NCBI GenBank assembly: GCA_964574215.1
Contig: CAZNLR010000010.1
Span: 1 to 64,000, forward strand
Length of the DNA: 64,000 nt
Source of the DNA: GCA-2725625 sp964574215
GTDB lineage: Bacteria; Pseudomonadota; Alphaproteobacteria; Rhodospirillales; UBA2165
Direction: 5' to 3'
Shown one piece after another: positions 43,621 to 52,764 of this stretch (positions within the stretch are counted from its first letter, which is position 1; each line of letters starts with the position of its first letter). The position numbers and the translations under genes were made by a program. The notes under the pieces are model-generated. The model was not told where the DNA came from and searched no databases. It was given only the letters and a program-made list of their open reading frames with translations.

Positions 43621-44889
43621 ATGACAGATAAGCCAAAATCACCGAAATTAGGAAAGACCAGCGGCCCGAAAATCAGCCGCCGTCAATTCACGGCTGGGGC
43701 AGCAGCGGTTGGTGCCGCCGCTTCCGTCGGCCCCTTTTACATCAAGAATGCCCGCGCCGCCGCGCCTTTGAATGTCGGCGTTCTGTTACCCCGTTCCGGC
43801 GGTCAGGCTCAGATCGGCATCGACTGCCAACGGGGCGCCGATGCCGCGCTGCCGATCTTAAAGGAACTGGGCTATCCCGACTTGAAATTTATGCTGGGAG
43901 ATTTTGAAACCAAGGTCGACGTCGCCCGCACCCAAACGGCCAAATTGATCGACGAAGGCGCAAATCTGATCGTCGGTTGTTTTGATTCGGGCGCCACCAT
44001 GGCGGCAGCGCAGGTTTGCGAACAAAGAAATATTCCGTTGGTCGTAAACATCGCCGCCGTGCCGAAGCTGACCGGCATCGGCCTCAAATGGGTATTCCGT
44101 AATTTCCCCCATGGCCCGATGATCGTAAAAGACGCCTTTCTCAATCAGAAGGCTCTCTTCAAAATGACCGGAGCGACGCCGAAGACGGTTACACTCATGC
44201 ACGTCAACGATACCTTCGGATCCAGCTTGGCGGGCGCCTTGTTTAAGTTGGCGCCGAAATTCAAGATGCCTTACAAGATCGTCGAAAAAATTTCCTACGA
44301 TCCGTACGGCAAAGATCTGTCGGCGGAAGTCAGAAAAGCCAAAGGCGCAAAGGCCGACGCCCTTTGGGTGGTCAGTCGTTTGAACGACGCCATTCTGATG
44401 ACCAAGGAGATGGTTAAACAGCGCTTCGAGCCCATGGGCATTATGAGCACCGGTCCCGGTTGGTATGACCAGGAGTATATGAAAGCCACCGGAAAATTCG
44501 GCGACGATGTCGTCAGTCTGGTGCCCTGGCACGATTCCAATAAACCGCTGTCCAAAACACTGGAAGCCTACTTCGCTAAACATCATCCGGACCGGCAGGT
44601 GAACCCCAATCATACCTATACGTTTGAGGGTATTATGATTGCGGCGGACGCGTATCGGCGGGCGGGGTCGACCAATCCGCACGCTCTACAAGCGGCGCTG
44701 AAAACCACTAACATTACAAATAATGTAACCACGGCTGAACGTATCGCTTTCGATAAAAACGGTCAGAATCCACATGTGAAGAACTCAGCGGTGCAAAACC
44801 GGGGTGGCAAGAATTTGGTAATTCTGCCCAAAAGCGCGGCGGTGGCCAAACCGATTTGGCCGATGCGTCCGTGGAGGAAACGGGGCTAA
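43621..44889 (+). CDS. Branched-chain-type ABC transporter substrate-binding protein (Tat-exported)
   Basis: The protein has 422 residues with a twin-arginine signal (SRRQFTAGAAAVGAAASVG, cleavage near ARA-AAP) and a Peripla_BP_6 fold (LNVGVLLPRSGGQAQIG, GANLIVGCFDSGATMAAAQV). The Tat motif is unusual for transport but common in alphaproteobacterial LivJ homologues. GAGGAGG precedes the ATG. It heads a five-gene ABC operon with LivH, LivM, LivG and LivF types. Many such systems in catabolic clusters import aromatic acids rather than amino acids; the ligand is unknown. Confidence 0.9.
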   Translation: MTDKPKSPKLGKTSGPKISRRQFTAGAAAVGAAASVGPFYIKNARAAAPLNVGVLLPRSGGQAQIGIDCQRGADAALPILKELGYPDLKFMLGDFETKVDVARTQTAKLIDEGANLIVGCFDSGATMAAAQVCEQRNIPLVVNIAAVPKLTGIGLKWVFRNFPHGPMIVKDAFLNQKALFKMTGATPKTVTLMHVNDTFGSSLAGALFKLAPKFKMPYKIVEKISYDPYGKDLSAEVRKAKGAKADALWVVSRLNDAILMTKEMVKQRFEPMGIMSTGPGWYDQEYMKATGKFGDDVVSLVPWHDSNKPLSKTLEAYFAKHHPDRQVNPNHTYTFEGIMIAADAYRRAGSTNPHALQAALKTTNITNNVTTAERIAFDKNGQNPHVKNSAVQNRGGKNLVILPKSAAVAKPIWPMRPWRKRG

Positions 44890-44929
44890 CGCCTGTTTCT
44901 TTGAGTAAAATAGAGTAAGGGGAGTAACC

Positions 44930-45802
44930 GTGGACTTTTGGACGCTGGCCAACGCGCTGGCAACCGGCCTTTTGACAGGGCTCGTCTACGGGCTCTCCGC
45001 GCTCGGCCTTTCCGTTATTTTTGGCGTTATCCGCATCGTTAATTTCGCTCATGGCGAGATTATGGTGATCGGCATGTTTTTCGCCCTCGTTTTGTTTCGG
45101 GGCTTCGGCATCGATCCGCTGCTGAGCGTGCCCCTGGCTGCGGCAGTCCTGTTTGTTTTCGGTTACTTTCTGCAAAGCACGGTGATCAGCCGGGTCGCCC
45201 ATCTGCCGGATCATATGCAGTTTCTTTTGTTGGCGGCCATCGCCGTGATGATCGTCAATGGCTCTTTGCTTATCTTCGGCCCTGATCCCCAATCGATTAA
45301 TATTTCCTATTCTTTCGATTCTTTCGAATTCGGGGAGTTGTTGATCGATAAAACACGGGCTTATGCCGCCATTGCGGCGATTGTCGTGGGGGTTATATTG
45401 CTGGCCTTTTTCAAATATTCCCGTACCGGTAAGGCCATCCGCGCCTGCGCCGATAATTATCTGGGCGCACAGGTGGTCGGCCTCCGGGTCAATCATCTCT
45501 ATGCGCTGACCTTCGGTATCGGCTCGGCCTGTCTGGGCGCCGCCGGTTGCATCCTGTTGCTGCTGGTGGAAGTGCATCCTTATCTGGCGCCTGGCTATAC
45601 GTTGCTGGCCTTCGTCATCGTCATCATCGGCGGTCTCGGCAGCATGACCGGCGCCTTGGTGGGCGGTGTATTGATCGGTGTGTCCGAAGCGTTGGCCGCG
45701 ATCGTTCTGCAACCTTCCATGAAATCGGCCTTTAGTTTCGGCTTGCTGATCCTGGTGCTGTTGCTCAGACCGCAGGGATTGCTGGGGAAATCGGTCAAAT
45801 GA
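44930..45802 (+). CDS. livH: Branched-chain-type ABC transporter permease, LivH family
   Basis: This 290-residue polytopic membrane protein has family stretches GLVYGLSALGLSVIFGVIRIVNFAHGE and GKAIRACADN. The start is GTG with AAGGGGAG upstream. The stop overlaps the next gene (ATGATG). It forms the channel with the LivM-type subunit. Confidence 0.9.
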   Translation: MDFWTLANALATGLLTGLVYGLSALGLSVIFGVIRIVNFAHGEIMVIGMFFALVLFRGFGIDPLLSVPLAAAVLFVFGYFLQSTVISRVAHLPDHMQFLLLAAIAVMIVNGSLLIFGPDPQSINISYSFDSFEFGELLIDKTRAYAAIAAIVVGVILLAFFKYSRTGKAIRACADNYLGAQVVGLRVNHLYALTFGIGSACLGAAGCILLLLVEVHPYLAPGYTLLAFVIVIIGGLGSMTGALVGGVLIGVSEALAAIVLQPSMKSAFSFGLLILVLLLRPQGLLGKSVK

Positions 45803-46836
45803 TGGGATTTTTGGGGGCCGATCTTTCGGGCAGAGGCCGTACCGCGCTGGCGCTTGTCCTGTTGATACTTGTATCGTTACCTTATTGGTCGAGCTCCTAC
45901 ATACTATCCGTGGCGACTATTACTCTTTATTTGGCCATTGTCGGGCAATCCTGGAATTTGATGCTGGGATTCGCCGGTCTCCTTTCCATCGGCCATGCCT
46001 TGTTCGTCGGTGTCAGTGCCTATACGGCCGCCTATCTGTTTTCCGCTTTCGGCTTGCCGCCGGTGGTGGGCATTGTGCCAGCGGTGGTGTTGGCCATTCT
46101 CGTCGGCATGTTCATCGGTTATCTCGGCTTCCGGTTTTCCATCGGTGGCGTTTATTTTGCGCTGTTGACCATCGCCTTCGCCGAGTTGGTGCGAATCTCG
46201 GTAGACCATATGGGTTTCATCGGCGGCACCGAAGGATTGTTCCTGCAGGTGAGCGAAAGTGACCGGCACGGGTTTGATTTGATCAATCTCCGCGGCCATC
46301 CCTTCATGTTTTACTACCTCGCCATGGCGCTGACGTTTATCACACTGGCTGGCTGCCGCTATCTGCTTAAAAGCAAGCTCGGCTATTACTGGCAGGCCAT
46401 CCGGGACGATCAGGATGCGGCCCAAGCCCTGGGTATCAATGTCTTCAAGTATAAAATGTACGCGGTGGTCTATTCATCGGGCATTGCCGGTGTCGCAGGC
46501 GTGTTTTACGCCTTTTATCAGAACAGCTTGTTTCCCGAATCGGTTTTCGGCATCGAGCGTTCCATCGAAATTACCCTGGGGCCCATCGTCGGCGGTGTCG
46601 GCAGTCTTTTCGGTCCGGTGTTGGGCGCCTTTATCCTGACGCCATTGGGCGAAGGTTTGACCGAATTGATCGATTTCCTGAAAGACACGGAGATCATCGA
46701 CCCCAAGCTGAAATTGAACGGTTTGAAATTGCTGATTTGGGGACTGGTGGTTTCCATGATCGTTCTGTTCAAACCCACCGGGATTTGGCCCTGGCTGAAC
46801 GACAAGTTGGGATTTAGCCGCAAGGAGGGCGAGTAG
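45799..46836 (+). CDS. livM: Branched-chain-type ABC transporter permease, LivM family
   Basis: The protein has 345 residues with about nine to ten membrane helices and LivM signatures (SWNLMLGFAGLLSIGHALFVG, YWQAIRDDQDAAQALGIN). It overlaps livH by 4 bases and abuts livG. It pairs with LivH. Confidence 0.9.
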   Translation: MMGFLGADLSGRGRTALALVLLILVSLPYWSSSYILSVATITLYLAIVGQSWNLMLGFAGLLSIGHALFVGVSAYTAAYLFSAFGLPPVVGIVPAVVLAILVGMFIGYLGFRFSIGGVYFALLTIAFAELVRISVDHMGFIGGTEGLFLQVSESDRHGFDLINLRGHPFMFYYLAMALTFITLAGCRYLLKSKLGYYWQAIRDDQDAAQALGINVFKYKMYAVVYSSGIAGVAGVFYAFYQNSLFPESVFGIERSIEITLGPIVGGVGSLFGPVLGAFILTPLGEGLTELIDFLKDTEIIDPKLKLNGLKLLIWGLVVSMIVLFKPTGIWPWLNDKLGFSRKEGE

Positions 46837-47565
46837 ATGCCGGCACTCCTTGAAATCGAAAACGTCAGCAAAAGTTTCCGGGGCCTAAAGGCTGTCTCCA
46901 ACGTCTCTTTGAGCGTCGAAGAAGGCGGATTGATGGCGTTGATCGGTCCCAACGGCGCCGGCAAGACAACGCTCTTCAATTTAATCGCCGGGGTCTATCC
47001 CGCCGATGAAGGCCGGATCGCTTTGGGCGGCACGGATATTCTGGGGATGAGGCCGGACCAGATCTGCGATGCCGGGATTGGGCGGACCTTTCAATTGGTG
47101 AAACCGTTTCCCGACATGACGGTGCTGGAAAACGTCACCGTCGGCGCGCTGCACGGCACCCATGACATCGGCGCCGCCCGCGACGCCGCCCGGGGACATG
47201 TGGAATTGCTCGATCTCGCCGATAAAATTTACCAACCGGCTCACAGTCTGACCCTGCCGGACCGCAAGCGGTTGGAAGTGGCGAGGGCGCTGGCGACCAA
47301 TCCGCGTCTTCTGTTGCTTGACGAAGTGATGGCCGGATTGCGGCCGACGGAAACCGACGAAATGGTGGCGGTTTTTAAAACCCTCAACCAGGAAACCGGG
47401 ATCACGATCTTACTGATCGAACATGTCATGCGGGCGGTGATGTCGCTGTCCCATCATGTGGCGGTGCTTCATCACGGTGAAAAAATCAGCGAAGGTACGC
47501 CGGAGCACATCTCCCAGGACCCGGCCGTCCTCGACTGCTATCTGGGTGAGGAGGAGGACGTCTGA
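46837..47565 (+). CDS. livG: Branched-chain-type ABC transporter ATPase, LivG family
   Basis: The protein has 242 residues with Walker A GPNGAGKTT and Walker B LLLLDEVMAGL. The signature region reads LTLPDRKRLEVARAL in place of LSxGxxR, a common LivG variation. The ATG follows directly on the livM stop, and the stop shares a base with the livF start. Confidence 0.9.
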   Translation: MPALLEIENVSKSFRGLKAVSNVSLSVEEGGLMALIGPNGAGKTTLFNLIAGVYPADEGRIALGGTDILGMRPDQICDAGIGRTFQLVKPFPDMTVLENVTVGALHGTHDIGAARDAARGHVELLDLADKIYQPAHSLTLPDRKRLEVARALATNPRLLLLDEVMAGLRPTETDEMVAVFKTLNQETGITILLIEHVMRAVMSLSHHVAVLHHGEKISEGTPEHISQDPAVLDCYLGEEEDV

Positions 47566-48269
47566 TGCTGAAAGTCAAAGACGTCGACCTTTACTACGGT
47601 GACGCCCAGGCGCTGGGGGATATATCCCTTCATGTGGATGAAGGGGAGATCATTGCCATTGTCGGAGCCAACGGCGCCGGCAAGACGTCGCTGATCAAGG
47701 CCATTGCCGGCATCCATACGCCGTCAAAAGGTTCCATTTCCTACCGCGACCGGGAGATCACCCAAATGCGGTCGAGCGCTATTTGCGAACTGGGCATCGG
47801 TCAGGTAGCCGAAGGCCGCCAGATTTTCCCCAGCATGACCGTGCAGGAAAATCTGGAAATGGGCGCTGTTATCAAGCGGGCCCGTGAAAAGGAAACGGAT
47901 ACCATAGAGCAAATTTTCAACATGTATCCCATTCTGAAAGAACGACGCACCCAGGCGGCGGGCACATTGTCGGGCGGCGAACAGCAAATGCTGGCCATCG
48001 GCCGATGTCTTATGGGACAGCCCGAACTGATCATGTTCGACGAACCAAGCCTGGGGCTGGCCCCGGCCATTGTCCAGGAAGTGTTCCGGACCATCCACCA
48101 TCTCAGCGACGAGGGCCATACGATTATCCTGGTCGAACAAAATGTCGCCGTTTCCCTCAAACTGGCCAACCGTGCTTACGTCTTGGAAAACGGCCGCATG
48201 ACTCTTGAAGGCACGGGCGACGAACTCCTCCACGACGACCGGGTGCGCCAAGCCTATATGGGGCTTTAA
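47565..48269 (+). CDS. livF: Branched-chain-type ABC transporter ATPase, LivF family
   Basis: The protein has 234 residues with Walker A GANGAGKTS, signature LSGGEQQM and Walker B MFDEPSLGLAP. It ends the ABC operon. A weak GGGA/TCCC hairpin with a T-run (48272-48294) follows and may terminate the transcript. Confidence 0.9.
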   Translation: MLKVKDVDLYYGDAQALGDISLHVDEGEIIAIVGANGAGKTSLIKAIAGIHTPSKGSISYRDREITQMRSSAICELGIGQVAEGRQIFPSMTVQENLEMGAVIKRAREKETDTIEQIFNMYPILKERRTQAAGTLSGGEQQMLAIGRCLMGQPELIMFDEPSLGLAPAIVQEVFRTIHHLSDEGHTIILVEQNVAVSLKLANRAYVLENGRMTLEGTGDELLHDDRVRQAYMGL

Positions 48270-48354
48270 AAAAGGGGACGGTCCCTGTTTTTCCGGATAA
48301 TACGTACTCCCAATTTTTTTAGGGTCTTTTTTCCTCCTTGTTTTTGGGTTAAAA

Positions 48355-48371
48355 TGTTCGTAATACGAACA
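48355..48371. promoter_or_regulatory. Perfect 17-bp palindrome, candidate operator
   Basis: TGTTCGTAATACGAACA has 8-bp arms around a central A, 31 bases before the Mo-hydroxylase gene. It is flanked by AT-rich DNA and has the form of a TetR-, MarR- or GntR-type operator. The half-site GTTCGTA also occurs at the TetR site near 23849, which may be chance. Confidence 0.5.
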
Positions 48372-48401
48372 AAATTTTGTTGATGATTTAATGGGTGAAA
48401 A

Positions 48402-50744
48402 ATGAGTGGCCATGATATGGGGCGCGAAGTGCGCCGCGACGCGAAAATGAACAAGGCGGCGGGTGACCGTATTCCGTTGCTGGACGGAGTCGACAAGGTT
48501 ACGGGCTCAGCCAAATATACGGCTGATCTGGACTTCACCGGCGCGCTGGTGGGTAAAATTTTGCGCAGTCGCTGGTCCCACGCGGAAATCGTCAGCATCG
48601 ATATTTCGAAGGCCCGGGCTTTGCCCGGCGTGGTCACGGTAATCACCGGCGAAGACTGCGGCATGCCATTCGGCGTGCTGCCCATTGCGGAAAATGAATA
48701 TCCCCTGGCCAAGGGTAAGGTCCGCTACCGCGGCGATCCCATGGTCGCCCTGGCGGCGGTCGATGAAGAGACGGCGGAGGAAGCCCTTAAGCTGATCGAA
48801 ATCGAGGTCAAGGAACTGCCCGCCTATTTCACCTCCAAAGACGCCCGCGCCACGGATGCGGTGCCGCTTCACGATGACAATCCGGACAATCTGCTCAGGG
48901 ATCAGGATTACGAACTGGGCGATCTAGACGGCGAGTTCGAAAAATCCGAATTGATCATGGAATCGTCATTCAGTTGTTCCGAAGTCAACCACATGCAGAT
49001 GGAACTGAACGGCAGCCTGGCCGAATTTGACGAACATCGGGGCTGGTTGACCATTCAAACCGTGACGCAAGTTCCCTACTATTTGCACCTGATGCTGGCC
49101 CAGTGCCTGGGCATCGACGCCTCAAGGGTGCGGGTGATTAAGCCTTTTGTCGGCGGCGGCTTCGGCGCCCGGGTGGAAGCGCTCAATTTCGAGATTATCA
49201 CCGCGCTTTTGGCCAAATCCTGTGGCGGTACGGTGCGCCTGATGCAAACCCGTGAGGAATGTTTCATCAACCACCGGGGACGGCCGCAGACGGATATCTG
49301 GGTCAAGCTCGGCGTTAAAAAGGACGGTTCCATCCTGGCCTGTGATTCCAAAGTCGTTCAGGCGGGCGGCGCTTACGCCAGCTACGGTATCATCACGCTC
49401 CTCTATTCCGGCGCTACAATGAACGCGCTCTACGATATGAAAGCCATGCGCTTTAACGGTGAGCGGGTCTTTACCAACACCCCGGCCTGCGGCGCCATGC
49501 GCGGCCACGGCACGGTGGACAGCCGTTATGCCTTCGATACGCTGCTGGATGAAGTGGCCGAAGAACTGGAGATCGACCCCTTCGAAATCCGCCGCAAGAA
49601 CTTCGTCGACGTACCGTGCGAAACTTTGAACGGTGCCAAGATTACGTCTTACGGTTTGCCCGAAGCCCTTGATTGGTGCGAAGAAGCCTCCGACTGGAAA
49701 GCCCGCATCGGTAAAATGCCCAAAGGTAAGGGACTGGGCCTCGGTTGTTCTCATTTTATCTCCGGCGCGCCCAAGCCTATCCACTGGACCGGTGAGCCCC
49801 ACGCCACCATCAATTTGAAACTGGATTTCGATTGCGGCATTACCATCATGACCGGCGCCTCCGATATCGGTCAGGGCTCCTCCACCATCCTGGTGCAGGC
49901 GGTGGCCAATCAGCTTGGCGTGGATTACGATCGCATCCGTCTGGTCGCCAACGACAGCGCCATCACGCCCAAGGACAACGGGTCTTATTCATCACGGGTT
50001 ACTTATATGTGCGGTAACGCGGCCATCGATGCGGCGGATAATTTGAAAGAAATTCTCGTCAAGGCGGCGGCGGAAAAGCTGGATTGCAATCCTGCCGACA
50101 TCGAATGTCTGGGCGAGGTCTACCGGGTTTCCGGCAGCCAGGACCCGGGTATTTCCTTCAACGAAGTGGTGGCCCAGGCTTTGGTGGACACCGGCACCCT
50201 CACGGTCAAGGGCACCTACACGACAACCCGCGATTTCCAGGGTACGGTGAAATACCGGGGCGCCGCGGTTGGGCCGTCCATGGGTTTCTCATACGGCGCA
50301 ACCGTCGCCGAGGTAACGGTGGACGAGGAAACCGGTCATCTGACGGTGGACCATCTATGGTCAGCCCTGGATGTGGGTTTCGCCATCAATCCGCTGTCCG
50401 TTGAAGGGCAGATCGAAGGCTCCGTCTGGATGGGATTGGGCCAGGCCATCAGCGAGGAAACCTGGTTCCACGAAGGCTTGCCGCTGCACGCCAGCGTACT
50501 CGACTACAAGGTGCCGACCATCATGGAATCACCGCCCATCGACGTGAAAATCGTCGAGAGCATCGATCCCAACGGCCCCTTTGGCGCCAAGGAAGCCAGT
50601 GAAGGTGCGCTTGCCAGCGCCATCGCGGCGGTCGGCAACGCCATCTATGACGCCGTCGGCATCCGCATGTATCAGACTCCTTTCAGCCCGGAACGCATTC
50701 TCGAAGCGCTGATGGAAAAAGAAAAGCGGGAAAAAGCGGCATAA
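48402..50744 (+). CDS. Xanthine-oxidase-family molybdenum hydroxylase large subunit, HcrA-like (orphan)
   Basis: This 780-residue protein has the aldehyde oxidase/xanthine dehydrogenase a/b-hammerhead domain (residues about 28-140) and Mo-cofactor domain (VGGGFGARVEA, GAMRGHG). The C-terminal catalytic Glu lies in NGPFGAKEASEG, a sequence especially like the alpha subunit of 4-hydroxybenzoyl-CoA reductase. Such enzymes need FAD and 2Fe-2S partners (HcrB, HcrC), and neither is adjacent; Liv genes lie upstream and a TRAP gene converges downstream. It could recruit subunits encoded elsewhere or have another electron partner. Substrate unknown, probably an aromatic CoA ester or N-heterocycle. Confidence 0.82.
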   Translation: MSGHDMGREVRRDAKMNKAAGDRIPLLDGVDKVTGSAKYTADLDFTGALVGKILRSRWSHAEIVSIDISKARALPGVVTVITGEDCGMPFGVLPIAENEYPLAKGKVRYRGDPMVALAAVDEETAEEALKLIEIEVKELPAYFTSKDARATDAVPLHDDNPDNLLRDQDYELGDLDGEFEKSELIMESSFSCSEVNHMQMELNGSLAEFDEHRGWLTIQTVTQVPYYLHLMLAQCLGIDASRVRVIKPFVGGGFGARVEALNFEIITALLAKSCGGTVRLMQTREECFINHRGRPQTDIWVKLGVKKDGSILACDSKVVQAGGAYASYGIITLLYSGATMNALYDMKAMRFNGERVFTNTPACGAMRGHGTVDSRYAFDTLLDEVAEELEIDPFEIRRKNFVDVPCETLNGAKITSYGLPEALDWCEEASDWKARIGKMPKGKGLGLGCSHFISGAPKPIHWTGEPHATINLKLDFDCGITIMTGASDIGQGSSTILVQAVANQLGVDYDRIRLVANDSAITPKDNGSYSSRVTYMCGNAAIDAADNLKEILVKAAAEKLDCNPADIECLGEVYRVSGSQDPGISFNEVVAQALVDTGTLTVKGTYTTTRDFQGTVKYRGAAVGPSMGFSYGATVAEVTVDEETGHLTVDHLWSALDVGFAINPLSVEGQIEGSVWMGLGQAISEETWFHEGLPLHASVLDYKVPTIMESPPIDVKIVESIDPNGPFGAKEASEGALASAIAAVGNAIYDAVGIRMYQTPFSPERILEALMEKEKREKAA

Positions 50745-50764
50745 AATTTAGATTGAAAATAAGT

Positions 50765-50796
50765 GGGCGGGGCGTCAGGTCCCGCCCGTTTTCTTT
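50765..50796 (+). terminator. Rho-independent terminator after the Mo-hydroxylase gene
   Basis: GGGCGGG (50765-50771) and CCCGCCC (50781-50787) form a stem followed by GTTTTCTTT. It overlaps the end of the convergent TRAP gene, and in the other direction is followed by a weaker T-rich stretch, so it may work both ways. Confidence 0.7.
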
Positions 50797-52658
50797 GGGA
50801 CGACCATTCTACGATTGGCGAGAATGATCACGGCGTAAATTGCCAATCCGGTCAAATCCGTTAGCATTCCCTGGTAAAGCAGCAATAAGCCACCGCCGCC
50901 CATGGCAAGCCGTTGCCATAGGGGCACGGCCTCTTTCATGCAGCCGATGACAAAAACAGCAATACCGTAGACACCGATAAAGGCTGAAACAACCGCCAGG
51001 ACGATATCCGGCAAGGCGCCGTTCAGCATGATGCCAGGGCCGAAGAAGAACATGAAAGGCAAAATATAGCTGGTGATGCCGTAGAAAAAAGCGGTCCAGC
51101 CCACCTGATTGATGTCAGCCTTGGCGATCCCCGCTGCCACGTAAGACGCCAGCGCCACCGGTGGCGTGATGGTGGAAACGCAGCCGTAGAAAAAGACGAA
51201 CATGTGGGCGGTCAGCATGGGAACGCCGACTTTCGACAAGGCCGGGGCCACCACCGTCGCCAGGATCAAATAAGCCGCCGTGGTGGGCAGACCCATGCCT
51301 AGAATAATCGCCACCACCATGGTCAGCAGCAGGGCAAAGAACGGAATGCCGCCCGACGTTGTGATGATGAGCCCGGATATTTTCGAGCCCAATCCGGTAA
51401 TGCCCAGGGTGCCGGCGATGATGCCGGCGGCGGCGCAGGCGGCCGCGATGGGAACGACGCTTTTGGCGCCTTCCGTTATCGCCCTTGCCGATTTGGCGAA
51501 GAATTCCCAATCGATACGCCGCTTCCAGATGATATGGGTCGCCATCAAAAGCAGGATGGCGACGAACGACGCTTTAAAGGGCGAAAAGCCGTGGACCATC
51601 ATGGCGATCAAGGCGACAAAGGGAATGATGTACTGGCCGCCCTTGATCAGGATCGAGATCATCGGTTCGCCGTCGTCTTCGGGCCGCTCCGGCTTGAAGC
51701 CGCTTTTGACCGCCTGCAAGTGTACGACGAAGCAAATTGAGGTGAAGAACAACAGGGCCGGGATCAACCCCACCCGCATCACATTGGTGTAGGGCGTACC
51801 GACGATCTCGGCCATGATAAAGGCTGCTGCTCCCATGACTGGCGGCATGATCTGCCCACCGGTTGAAACCACGGCCTCGATGGCGCCGGCCTGGTAGGGT
51901 TTGTAGCCCTCCCGCTTCATCATGGGGATCGTCAGGGTGCCCGTCACCGCAACGTTGCCCGCCGCCGATCCGGAAATCATACCGAGCAAGGTGGAAAAAA
52001 TAACCGCCGTCTTGGCGCCCGCCGCCAGCATGTTTTTGGTGATGCGGCTGGAGAGCTTGAAAAAGAAATCGCCGGCGCCGAATTCGCTGAGGAAAGAGCC
52101 GAAAATAGTGAAAAGGATAATGTAGGTCGCCGAAACGCCGATGGGGATGCCGTATATCCCCTCGCTGGTCGTGGTCAGAAATTCCGCCAGGCGGAGCGGG
52201 GCGTACCCCCGACTTTCGAAGACGCCCGGCAGGTACGCGCTGTAAAACGGGTAGGTAAAAAAAACCAAACAGATGCAGGCCAAAACCATACCAACGCCGC
52301 GGCGCGCACCCTCCAGCACCATCACCAGTATGATCAAGCCGATCCAGGAATCCAGCGGTTCGGTTTCGCCGCCGCTCATGGCGATATCCTGCCAGCGGGT
52401 CAGCATATAGATGCTGGCGGCCACCGAGATGGCCACCAGGATTAGGCTGGACAATCGGTCGTAGAGATTGCCCTCCAGCCGCTTAAGTGTCGGCTTGGTC
52501 AAAAACAGAATGGCCAGCATCATCAACAGATGAAACATGCGGATGTCCGGCGTCGACAGGACGAACAGTCCGGAGACGCTCAGCAAATGAAAAGCGCCGA
52601 TCAAGAAGGCGATGGCGTTTACCGTGTGATCCAGATACTTGTCGATCGCAGCGGCCAT
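50775..52658 (-). CDS. TRAP transporter fused permease (DctQ-DctM, 4TM/12TM)
   Basis: The protein has 627 residues with about 16 hydrophobic segments. The DctM-like part has SGSAAGNVAVTGTLTIPMMKREGYKP and the ST-x-GG-x-MPP motif (VSTGGQIMPPVMGAAAF) typical of the fused permeases that work with TAXI-type binding proteins. AGGAAA precedes the ATG. It imports a solute, usually a carboxylate, using the ion gradient. The TAXI gene lies upstream on the same strand, with a stable hairpin between them. Confidence 0.9.
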   Translation of the reverse strand: MAAAIDKYLDHTVNAIAFLIGAFHLLSVSGLFVLSTPDIRMFHLLMMLAILFLTKPTLKRLEGNLYDRLSSLILVAISVAASIYMLTRWQDIAMSGGETEPLDSWIGLIILVMVLEGARRGVGMVLACICLVFFTYPFYSAYLPGVFESRGYAPLRLAEFLTTTSEGIYGIPIGVSATYIILFTIFGSFLSEFGAGDFFFKLSSRITKNMLAAGAKTAVIFSTLLGMISGSAAGNVAVTGTLTIPMMKREGYKPYQAGAIEAVVSTGGQIMPPVMGAAAFIMAEIVGTPYTNVMRVGLIPALLFFTSICFVVHLQAVKSGFKPERPEDDGEPMISILIKGGQYIIPFVALIAMMVHGFSPFKASFVAILLLMATHIIWKRRIDWEFFAKSARAITEGAKSVVPIAAACAAAGIIAGTLGITGLGSKISGLIITTSGGIPFFALLLTMVVAIILGMGLPTTAAYLILATVVAPALSKVGVPMLTAHMFVFFYGCVSTITPPVALASYVAAGIAKADINQVGWTAFFYGITSYILPFMFFFGPGIMLNGALPDIVLAVVSAFIGVYGIAVFVIGCMKEAVPLWQRLAMGGGGLLLLYQGMLTDLTGLAIYAVIILANRRMVVPKKTGGT

Positions 52659-52694
52659 ATTTTCCTGTTTCAGTAAATGAGGGGCTCAAGATGC

Positions 52695-52719
52695 GCAGGG
52701 CCTCCAATGGAGGCCCTGC
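52695..52719. promoter_or_regulatory. Intercistronic hairpin between TAXI and TRAP permease genes
   Basis: An 11-bp stem (GCAGGGCCTCC / GGAGGCCCTGC) with a 3-base loop lies in the 106-base gap. Leftwards it lacks a T-tract, so it may be a leaky stop or 3' stabiliser. Either would give more binding protein than permease. Confidence 0.6.
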
Positions 52720-52764
52720 TTAATTATTTAGTGCATTGTGACATAAAATTTTCTTCCGGCTTTT

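Noticed and set aside
48272..48294. Strong terminator after livF
   Set aside because: The stem GGGA/TCCC is only four base pairs. It is mentioned with livF as a weak possibility and not listed.
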